Under the pieces are notes generated by a model. The model did no database searches, was not told where the DNA came from, and saw only the letters and a program-made list of their open reading frames with translations. The translations under genes and the position numbers were made by a program. A stretch of 10,732 bases of DNA from JABCPO02 sp963513115. GTDB taxonomy: Bacteria; Bacillota; Clostridia; TANB77; CAG-508. Positions 1 through 5,174 of this stretch are shown in pieces (within the stretch, counting starts at the first letter, position 1; each line of letters begins with the position of its first letter). Where the stretch lies: assembly GCA_963513115.1 (NCBI GenBank), contig CAUPPN010000022.1, positions 1 to 10,732 of the forward strand, in the 5' to 3' direction.

Positions 1-238
1 CGTCATATCCTTTTTTATTATATTTATCTAGTAATCTTACAGCTTCTCTTACTAATCTTTTCTGCCTATTTCTTAGTACAGAATTCCCTAACTTTTTACT
101 AACTGCAATTCCTATTCTATTCCATTCATATTTATTTCTAAAATATGATACTAAATATAACTCATTTTTAGTTTTTTTACCTTTATGTATAATCCTTCTT
201 ATATAGTAGTTCTTTTTAATTGTTTTATGTTTTTTCAT
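1..238 (-). CDS. rnpA: Ribonuclease P protein component, 5' part (gene runs off the left edge)
   Basis: RnpA binds the catalytic RNase P RNA and helps remove 5' leaders from precursor tRNAs in the cytoplasm. The visible 79 codons begin MKKHKTIKKNYYIRR and contain the diagnostic basic RNR-type motif, GNSVLRNRQKRLVREA, at about residues 51-66. This helix contacts the RNA. The family is usually about 110-120 residues, so roughly the last third lies outside the window. The ATG at 238-236 is the only reasonable start. It lies 15 bp after the rpmH stop with a weak AAAGAGA ribosome site, which suggests translation linked to rpmH on one mRNA. The order rpmH-rnpA is the normal one beside dnaA. The protein is very lysine/arginine-rich, as expected. 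Identification is firm from motif plus context. Confidence 0.93.
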   Translation of the reverse strand, partial: MKKHKTIKKNYYIRRIIHKGKKTKNELYLVSYFRNKYEWNRIGIAVSKKLGNSVLRNRQKRLVREAVRLLDKYNKKGYD

Positions 239-253
239 AATATCTCTTTATCT

Positions 254-388
254 CTATGCAGATAATCTTTTTCTACCTTTTTGTCTTCTAGACTTTATTA
301 CTTTTCTACCATTTGAAGTAGACATTCTTTTTCTAAAACCATGTTCTTTTGATCTTTGTCTTTTTTTAGGTTGAAATGTTCTTTTCAT
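254..388 (-). CDS. rpmH: 50S ribosomal protein L34
   Basis: L34 is a small basic protein of the large ribosomal subunit. The 44-residue product starts MKRTFQPKKRQRSKEHGFRKR and ends GRKRLSA. This matches the near-invariant L34 pattern (MKRTFQP, then HGFRxRM, then GRxVIxxRRxKGRxxLSA) and its usual length. The ATG at 388-386 is preceded by AGGAGG (400-395) with a 6-nt spacer. The gene opens a two-gene unit with rnpA, driven by the consensus promoter at 431-459. It is transcribed away from the origin, so leftward replication and transcription run together. Nothing is odd in the protein. Confidence 0.98.
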   Translation of the reverse strand: MKRTFQPKKRQRSKEHGFRKRMSTSNGRKVIKSRRQKGRKRLSA

Positions 389-430
389 TTGATTCCTCCT
401 TCTATTTATATTGCATATTTATACTAAATA

Positions 431-459
431 AGTATATCTAAAAGTACAATAATTGTCAA
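431..459 (-). promoter_or_regulatory. Sigma-A promoter of rpmH-rnpA
   Basis: On the minus strand a perfect -35 box TTGACA (459-454) and a -10 box TATACT (436-431) are separated by exactly 17 bp. Transcription should start near position 424, giving a leader of roughly 35 nt before rpmH. This is one of the two best-matching promoters in the window, as expected for a highly expressed ribosomal protein gene. Confidence 0.88.
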
Positions 460-1105
460 GGTTAAAATATAATAATAGTAAGTATATATTTTATGTAAAC
501 TAATATGAGATATTTTAAATAATTAAACTATTTGTATTCACATTTTAACTTTTATCAATAAGTATATTCCTTATATACAAAGTTCTTTACTCTTTTTTTT
601 ATAACCTATAAAACGTTCACGTTAATAATTCAATTTGTATTTTAATTTATTTTTCATCTTTAATTCTATACAAATTATTAAGATTATAATAATTCTTAAA
701 TTAAAAAATACGATACTTAATAAATACAAAATTTAAATATACATAAAGTATTAAGTTAAATTGGATTATCTTAAATTCAAAATAGTATTTATCTGTGTTA
801 AATAAAACAATAAATAATGTCAAAAAGAAAAGAAAAATTAACTATGAAATAAATATATTTATTCTTAATCAATAAGCATATATAATATAATAAAATATAC
901 AATGAGATGAGATGATATGATAAGATAAGATAGGATAGGATAAAATGAGATAAGATAGTCAAAAACTTTTATTGGTTATTTTAAATATTTTATATTAATT
1001 ACTACTATTTCAATTAATTCATTATTTTAATTTTTATTAATAACATTTTAACTTCTAATTTAAGTGAAAAGTTATTGTGAACGCCGACTATGTGTTAATA
1101 GCATG
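460..1105. other. Long AT-rich gene-free stretch between gpmA and rpmH
   Basis: About 650 bp separate the gpmA terminator from the rpmH promoter. I find no ORF with a ribosome site, no tRNA-like or other recognisable RNA fold, and no DnaA box. It is almost entirely A/T. Visible structure is limited to a perfect 12-bp palindrome-like site AACGT-TC-ACGTT (612-623), a 9-bp inverted repeat AATTTGTAT/ATACAAATT (632-640 and 668-676, loop 27), the pentamer array at 902-958, and a short less AT-rich island around 1080-1092. Very short ORFs such as the 11-codon one beginning at about 818 lack ribosome sites. A small RNA cannot be ruled out. Confidence 0.6.
902..958. repeat. Degenerate 5-bp tandem repeat array (about 11 units)
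   Basis: Read in 5-bp register from 902 the units are ATGAG, ATGAG, ATGAT, ATGAT, AAGAT, AAGAT, AGGAT, AGGAT, AAAAT, GAGAT, AAGAT. The consensus is about A-R-G-A-T. The first eight units fall into four pairs of identical neighbours. One strand has no C at all within the array. It lies in the gene-free region downstream of the gpmA terminator. Stops in several frames make it non-coding. Origin by slippage is likely; no function is evident. Confidence 0.85.
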
Positions 1106-1108
1106 AAA

Positions 1109-1137
1109 AAAAAGCCCACAATTTAGGCTTTTTATTT
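1109..1137 (-). terminator. Rho-independent terminator of gpmA (potentially bidirectional)
   Basis: An 8-bp stem, AAAAAGCC (1109-1116) and GGCTTTTT (1126-1133), encloses a 9-nt loop. On the minus strand the stem is followed by a long T run (rc of 1106-1113), the right geometry for ending gpmA transcription, about 40 bp past its stop codon. On the plus strand it is also T-tailed (1129-1133, then ATTT), so it could work both ways. Confidence 0.85.
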
Positions 1138-1175
1138 GAGTATTATATATTTAACTATGTATATATATTATAATA

Positions 1176-1862
1176 TTATATGTAATAATCATTAATATAT
1201 CTTAAATTATCGTCAAGTTCTATAACTAATGGTCTTCCTGTTGGTATTTCTAGATTTAATGTTTCTTCTTCATTTAAATTCTTTATATATTTAACTAATC
1301 CTCTTAAGCTATTACCATGTGCAACAACTATTACTTTTTTACCATTTTTAATATCTTTGTATATTCCATCTTCCCATATTGGTATAACTCTTTTTATTGT
1401 ATCATTTAAATTTTCTGTTTTAGGTAATTCTTCCTTACTTAATTTGCTATATATAGGGTCATTTCCTGGGTATCTTTCATCAGATTCATCAAGTGCTGGT
1501 GGTCTAGTATCAGTACTCCTTCTCCATAGGTGTACTTGCTCGTCACCATATTTCTTTGCTGTTTCTGCCTTATTTAATCCTTGTAATGCTCCATAATGTC
1601 TTTCATTTAATCTCCATGATTCTATAATTTCTATATCTGTTTCATTTAATTCTTCAAGTATATATTTTAATGTGTCTTGTGCTCTTATCAAATATGATGT
1701 GTAAGCCTTATCAAAATTATACCCACTTTCTTTTAATTTAATTCCTGCTTCTTTAGCTTCTTCTATTCCTTGTTCTGATAATTCAACATTAGTCCAACCA
1801 GTAAATCTATTTTCCTTATTCCATATACTTTGACCGTGTCTTACTAATACTAATTTATGCAT
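1176..1862 (-). CDS. gpmA: 2,3-bisphosphoglycerate-dependent phosphoglycerate mutase
   Basis: This cytoplasmic enzyme interconverts 3- and 2-phosphoglycerate in glycolysis and gluconeogenesis through a phospho-histidine intermediate primed by 2,3-bisphosphoglycerate. The 228-residue length is typical of bacterial dPGM. Visible signatures are LVRHGQS with the phosphorylated His9 in R8-H9-G10, FTGWTNVELSEQG, the Arg60 region, LNERHYGALQG with Glu87, and AHGNSLRG with the second catalytic His182. All key residues are present. ATG at 1862-1860 is preceded by AGGAGGA (1872-1866). It is a single-gene unit with its own terminator (1109-1137), divergent from dnaA across a shared intergenic region holding DnaA boxes. 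Its place next to the origin is unusual. Base composition matches the neighbours, so I see no sign of recent transfer. Confidence 0.96.
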   Translation of the reverse strand: MHKLVLVRHGQSIWNKENRFTGWTNVELSEQGIEEAKEAGIKLKESGYNFDKAYTSYLIRAQDTLKYILEELNETDIEIIESWRLNERHYGALQGLNKAETAKKYGDEQVHLWRRSTDTRPPALDESDERYPGNDPIYSKLSKEELPKTENLNDTIKRVIPIWEDGIYKDIKNGKKVIVVAHGNSLRGLVKYIKNLNEEETLNLEIPTGRPLVIELDDNLRYINDYYI

Positions 1863-1878
1863 ATTTCCTCCTATTTAT

Positions 1879-1891
1879 TTAGTTTACATAA
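1879..1891 (-). promoter_or_regulatory. Repeated 13-mer TTATGTAAACTAA in the gpmA leader
   Basis: The 13-mer lies just upstream of the gpmA ribosome site (minus strand). An identical copy occurs at 491-503 (plus strand), about 32 bp upstream of the rpmH -35 box. A 12-base version (TTAGTTTACATA) is at 8308-8319, but that one overlaps the loop of the gyrB terminator. It could be a regulator site or chance in AT-rich DNA. I cannot name a cognate regulator. Confidence 0.3.
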
Positions 1892-1925
1892 TATATTAAA
1901 CTGAATATTATTTTTTATCTTTTAT

Positions 1926-1954
1926 ATTATATATTAGCTGTTTTATTTTATCTA
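1926..1954 (-). promoter_or_regulatory. Possible gpmA promoter
   Basis: On the minus strand TAGATA (1954-1949, 4 of 6 match to TTGACA), a 17-bp spacer and a perfect TATAAT (1931-1926) form a plausible sigma-A promoter. It would give a leader of nearly 60 nt. The sequence is so AT-rich that other -10-like hexamers exist, so this is tentative. Confidence 0.4.
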
Positions 1955-1973
1955 CATATATAATTTTTTTATG

Positions 1974-2053
1974 TTATCCACAAAGTTATCCACATTTTCA
2001 TATTAGATTTAACACCTAGATACTCTAAGGATATTGTGCTTTATTGTGGATAA
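1974..2053. promoter_or_regulatory. Upstream DnaA-box cluster (first half of the bipartite origin; dnaA autoregulation)
   Basis: Three exact 9-mer DnaA boxes are present: TTATCCACA at 1974-1982 and 1986-1994 on the plus strand, and its complement TGTGGATAA at 2045-2053 on the minus strand. The first two are direct repeats with 12-bp start-to-start spacing. The third ends only 7 bp before the -35 box of the proposed dnaA promoter, so bound DnaA would be expected to influence dnaA expression, as known in Bacillus subtilis and other species. Together with the cluster downstream of dnaA this gives the bipartite arrangement seen in Bacillota. Confidence 0.9.
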
Positions 2054-2059
2054 CTCTAG

Positions 2060-2088
2060 TTGTATATTTGTATTATATTATATATAAT
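2060..2088 (+). promoter_or_regulatory. dnaA promoter
   Basis: TTGTAT (2060-2065), a 17-bp spacer and TATAAT (2083-2088) form a good sigma-A promoter. Transcription would start near 2095, about 28 nt before the ATG. A minus-strand DnaA box (2045-2053) sits directly upstream, consistent with autoregulation. Alternative TATA-like hexamers overlap, so the exact start is uncertain. Confidence 0.65.
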
Positions 2089-2122
2089 GAATACAATATA
2101 ATTAATAATAATAGGAGGTAAT

Positions 2123-3472
2123 ATGAATCCAGATTGTAATGAGCTTCTTTTGAAATTTAAAGATTCTTTTAGATCATTTTCTACCGATTTTGCTTATAAT
2201 GCAGTAGGTGGTGATAACTTATATATTGAATCTTATGAAGGCAATAAGATTGTACTTGTTGCACCAGAAGACTCACAGAAAACAATAATAAACAACAATT
2301 ATATGGATGATTTCATCAATATATTTAAAAATATAACAAGTAAAGATGTTGAAATAAAGGTTATTTCTAATAAAGAAGTTCCTGAATATAGAAAACATCG
2401 TGAACAAATAAAACAAATAGAAAAAGCAAATACTAACCCACTTATAAACCCTGCATATACTTTTGATACATTTGTAGTAGGTGATAATAATAAAATAGCT
2501 TATACAGCTGCAAAAACTGTTGCAGAAAGATCTAATGTCTTTTCAAATCCAATATTTATATATGGTGGGCCAGGGCTTGGTAAAACACACTTAATGCAAG
2601 CTATTGCAAATGAAGTATATAGAACACAACCTAATTTAAAAGTATTATATGTAACTTCTGAAAACTTTTTAATAGAACTTGTAAATTCAATAAAAAACAA
2701 GGAAAGAGATACTGAAGAGTTTAGACAAAAGTATAGAAATGTTGACGTACTACTAATGGATGATGTTCAATTCCTTTCAGGAAAGGAAGCTGCACAACAA
2801 GAATTATTTAATACATTCAATCAATTACATCAAAGTGGAAAAAGAATTATTCTTTCAGCAGATAAACCACCTAAAGACATTCCAGTACTTGAAGAAAGAT
2901 TAAAATCAAGGTTTAATCAAGGATTAATAGTTGATATATCATCACCAGATTATGAGACAAGGCTTGCTATATTAAAACAAAAAGCAGAAGAGAAAAACAT
3001 AATAGTACCAGATAAGATACTTCAAAGAATAGCAGAAAAATTAGATACAAATATTCGTGATTTAGAAGGAGCATTAAATAAGATAACAATGATTGCAATG
3101 CTTGAAGGTTCTATTAGTATGGAAGTCGCTGAAAAAGCCATAAATGAAATAGCATTGGAAAATGAAAATATTATAACACCAGATACTATATTAGATGTAG
3201 TTTCAAGTTATTTTAATGTACCAAAAAAAGATATAATGTCATCTAAAAAATCAAAAGAGATAGCATTTCCAAGACAAATTGCAATGTATTTTTGTAGAAC
3301 TAAGCTAAGTCTTCCATATAAAAGGATTGGAGACTATTTTGGGAAAAAAGATCATACTACAATTATGCATGCAGAACAAAAAATTATAAATGAGATGCAA
3401 ACAAATAGAAATACAAAATTAATTGTGGAAAGTGTGGATAACTTTTTAAACGCTAAAAATGCAGATATATAA
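2123..3472 (+). CDS. dnaA: Chromosomal replication initiator protein DnaA
   Basis: DnaA is the AAA+ ATPase that binds DnaA boxes and opens the origin. The 449 residues are a normal length. Domain I covers about 1-85 and is divergent, lacking any tryptophan. A linker follows to about 110. The AAA+ core holds Walker A GGPGLGKT (148-155), Walker B VLLMDD (209-214), the LSADKPP sensor segment (244-250) and LKSRF (260-264). C-terminal domain IV carries the DnaA signature YKRIGDYFGKKDHTTIMHA (399-417), the helix-turn-helix that reads the box. ATG at 2123 follows AGGAGGT (2113-2119). It is alone on its transcript, with box clusters before and after it. A DnaA box (3433-3441, minus) lies inside its own last codons. 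Identification is certain. Confidence 0.99.
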   Translation: MNPDCNELLLKFKDSFRSFSTDFAYNAVGGDNLYIESYEGNKIVLVAPEDSQKTIINNNYMDDFINIFKNITSKDVEIKVISNKEVPEYRKHREQIKQIEKANTNPLINPAYTFDTFVVGDNNKIAYTAAKTVAERSNVFSNPIFIYGGPGLGKTHLMQAIANEVYRTQPNLKVLYVTSENFLIELVNSIKNKERDTEEFRQKYRNVDVLLMDDVQFLSGKEAAQQELFNTFNQLHQSGKRIILSADKPPKDIPVLEERLKSRFNQGLIVDISSPDYETRLAILKQKAEEKNIIVPDKILQRIAEKLDTNIRDLEGALNKITMIAMLEGSISMEVAEKAINEIALENENIITPDTILDVVSSYFNVPKKDIMSSKKSKEIAFPRQIAMYFCRTKLSLPYKRIGDYFGKKDHTTIMHAEQKIINEMQTNRNTKLIVESVDNFLNAKNADI

Positions 3473-3709
3473 AGCAAAATTATAATTGACATAAAAAATA
3501 TTATTTGCAACCAGTTTGAAAGGTTGATAAATAAGCAAAAAGTTATCCACATAACTATGTGGATAAGTATGTGGATAACCATCTAAAAATTGTGGATAAC
3601 TTTTTCTATGTGGATACTGTGGATAAGTAAGTCGAGTTATCCACAGAGTTATCCACATAAAGTTTGCTAGAGCCTCTAAAGTTAAATGTAGTTATCCACC
3701 ATATCCACA
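3433..3709. other. oriC: DnaA-box cluster downstream of dnaA
   Basis: Exact boxes TTATCCACA lie on the plus strand at 3543-3551, 3637-3645 and 3649-3657. Exact boxes lie on the minus strand at 3433-3441 (within dnaA), 3558-3566, 3570-3578, 3591-3599 and 3618-3626. One-mismatch boxes are at 3609-3617 (minus), 3692-3700 (plus, ending CACC) and 3701-3709 (plus, starting ATATC). Several are phased by 9 or 12 bp: 3558/3570 and 3637/3649 are 12 apart, and 3609/3618 and 3692/3701 are 9 apart. The pair 3543/3558 is an inverted palindrome around TAACTA. This density plus the downstream trios and AT stretch marks the functional origin. A 5-bp inverted repeat TAGAG-C-CTCTA (3668-3678) sits between boxes, with no known role. 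Confidence 0.95.
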
Positions 3710-3713
3710 TACC

Positions 3714-3731
3714 CTACTACTACTACTACTA
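3714..3731 (+). repeat. DnaA-trio array, six perfect CTA repeats
   Basis: CTA is repeated six times without error directly after the head-to-tail boxes 3692-3700 and 3701-3709 and a 4-nt spacer TACC. The lower strand reads 3'-GAT-5' six times, matching the DnaA-trio motif 3'-[G/A]A[T/A]-5' that guides the DnaA filament onto single-stranded DNA in Bacillus subtilis. Position, orientation and the C-rich spacer match that model. An AT-rich stretch follows directly. Confidence 0.88.
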
Positions 3732-3732
3732 A

Positions 3733-3950
3733 GTATTCATTTTTCATTTCAATATATATATATATAGAAAATTGCATTTATTTTATTTCTATTTTATATT
3801 TTCTTTTTTATTAATTAAGTGATATATTAATAATTAATAACTATTACAATAAAAAATATTATTCTATATAATATAAGAAATAATATAAGAAATTAATTAA
3901 TATGTATATATGTATATATTGTATAAATATAAATGAAGAAAAATTAAAAG
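3733..3950. other. AT-rich DNA unwinding element (DUE)
   Basis: About 220 bp immediately after the trio array contain only scattered G and C. They include an alternating TA tract (about 3752-3766), a perfect tandem 12-mer AATATAAGAAAT (3870-3881 and 3882-3893) and a tandem 8-mer TATGTATA (3901-3908 and 3909-3916). There is no ORF or DnaA box. The side of the trios on which it lies is that of the unwinding region in Bacillus subtilis. The first few tens of bases are the likeliest melting site. Confidence 0.8.
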
Positions 3951-3989
3951 TTATCCACATAGTAAACATTGATTGTGTATAACTATAAT
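3951..3989 (+). promoter_or_regulatory. Putative dnaN promoter region with DnaA boxes
   Basis: An exact DnaA box TTATCCACA (3951-3959, plus) and a one-mismatch box TGTGTATAA (3974-3982, minus) lie directly upstream of a perfect -10 hexamer TATAAT (3984-3989). No good -35 hexamer lies 16-18 bp upstream of it; the best positions read AGTAAA or GTAAAC. The arrangement suggests that DnaA influences dnaN transcription. The promoter call is tentative, while the first box is clear. Confidence 0.5.
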
Positions 3990-4042
3990 AATTAAAAAAA
4001 TAAGATATATTAAAATAATAATAAATTATGAAAGGATTAATT

Positions 4043-5155
4043 ATGAATTTTAAATGTGATAAATCTACACTTCTTAAAGCTATTAATTCAGTTATAAATG
4101 GTGTAGCTATAAAAAGAGATACTATATTAGAAGGTATCTTGATAAATACTAAAGATAATAATGTTATATTTAATACATATAATGAAGAATTAGGAATAGA
4201 ATATAAAATAAATGCAGATGTAATAAAAGAAGGTTCAACTGTAGTTCAAGCACAAACATTTGCAGAAATTATCAGAAAATTACCTGATAGTGAAATTGAA
4301 ATTTTTATTAATGAAAATAATCTACTTACTATTAATTGTGAAGGTTCCAATTTTAAACTTGCAACTATGAAACCAGAAGATTTCCCTGAAATTCCTAAGG
4401 TTGATATAGAAAATACAATTAAGTTAGATCAAAAGAATTTAAAGAATTTAATTAAACAAACAATATTTGCAGTAGGAACTGATGAAAAGAGAAAGTTATA
4501 CACAGGTTGTCTATTTGATGTGGATAAAGATTCACTAAATGTTGTAGCAGTTGACGGATTTAGACTTGCAATTAGAAGTATGAATCTTTCATCAAATGAT
4601 ACTTTCAAAATGGTTATACCTGGAAGAACATTAAATGAAGTTTCAAAAATTCTAGAAGATTCATTTAATGAAGTGACAATAGGATTTTCTAAAAATCAAG
4701 GAATATTCATATTAGAAGATTGCAAAATAACAACTAAATTATTAGAAGGTGATTATTTAAATTATAAAGAGGTAATTAAATCACCAACAGAAACTAGAAT
4801 TAGAATAAATAGAAACTTACTTCAAAATTCTTTTGAAAGAGTTATGTTAATTTCATCATCTAGTTTAGCAAAAGAAAAGAAAGAGCCGGTAGATATTAAA
4901 TTAGAAATAGGAAGAATGATAATTTCATGTATGTCAGTTATTGGAACAGCAAAAGAAGAATTAAATGTTGAAACAGAAGGACAAGAAATTGCGTTAAAAT
5001 TTAATCCTAAGTTCTTCTTAGATGTACTTAAAAATATAGATGATGAAGAAATATATATTGATTTTGGAACATCTAAAACACCTACAATTATAAGACCTAT
5101 TGAAAATGATAATTCATATAATTATATAATATTACCTATTAAGACTAGAGAATAA
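4043..5155 (+). CDS. dnaN: DNA polymerase III subunit beta (sliding clamp)
   Basis: The beta clamp is a ring-shaped dimer that tethers the replicative polymerase to DNA and docks repair proteins. The 370-residue product begins MNFKCDKSTLLKAINSV, the usual clamp N-terminus, and shows the three-repeat clamp make-up. Recognisable stretches are FKLATMKPEDFPEIPK, VDGFRLAIRS and a C-terminal YNYIILPIKTRE containing the usual LP. I place the start at ATG 4043. AAAGGA (4031-4036) lies 6 nt before it, whereas the in-frame ATG at 4028 has no ribosome site and adds the atypical residues MKGLI. It follows the origin, as is standard, and begins the dnaN-recF-gyrB unit (19-nt gap to recF). The exact DnaA box TGTGGATAA at 4519-4527 within the gene may be chance. 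Confidence 0.98.
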   Translation: MNFKCDKSTLLKAINSVINGVAIKRDTILEGILINTKDNNVIFNTYNEELGIEYKINADVIKEGSTVVQAQTFAEIIRKLPDSEIEIFINENNLLTINCEGSNFKLATMKPEDFPEIPKVDIENTIKLDQKNLKNLIKQTIFAVGTDEKRKLYTGCLFDVDKDSLNVVAVDGFRLAIRSMNLSSNDTFKMVIPGRTLNEVSKILEDSFNEVTIGFSKNQGIFILEDCKITTKLLEGDYLNYKEVIKSPTETRIRINRNLLQNSFERVMLISSSSLAKEKKEPVDIKLEIGRMIISCMSVIGTAKEELNVETEGQEIALKFNPKFFLDVLKNIDDEEIYIDFGTSKTPTIIRPIENDNSYNYIILPIKTRE

Positions 5156-5174
5156 TTTTAAGGAGCTAAAATGT

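Noticed and set aside
818..853. 11-codon Lys-rich ORF in the intergenic region
   Set aside because: No ribosome site and length compatible with chance.
902..958. Pentamer array as a CRISPR or other defence repeat
   Set aside because: The units are 5 bp and contiguous with no spacers; it is a simple tandem repeat.
1357..1596. 79-codon plus-strand ORF opposite gpmA
   Set aside because: It lies antisense within a certain gene, has no ribosome binding site, and its composition follows from gpmA codons.
3486..3514. TTGACA after dnaA as a promoter toward the origin
   Set aside because: No -10-like hexamer lies 16-18 bp downstream; the region reads AACCAG.
3352..3658. Two minus-strand ORFs of 70-76 codons over the end of dnaA and the DnaA boxes, the first with hydrophobic segments
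   Set aside because: They overlap dnaA and the box cluster; the repeated HIxxxxWITxx/YPH-like patterns are just translated DnaA boxes. No ribosome site supports them.
4028..4042. Upstream in-frame ATG of dnaN as the start
   Set aside because: There is no Shine-Dalgarno sequence before it, whereas AAAGGA precedes ATG 4043, which also gives the usual clamp N-terminus.
4519..4527. Exact DnaA box inside dnaN
   Set aside because: It encodes conserved-frame Val-Asp-Lys codons, is isolated over 500 bp from the nearest box and may be chance; not counted as part of the origin.
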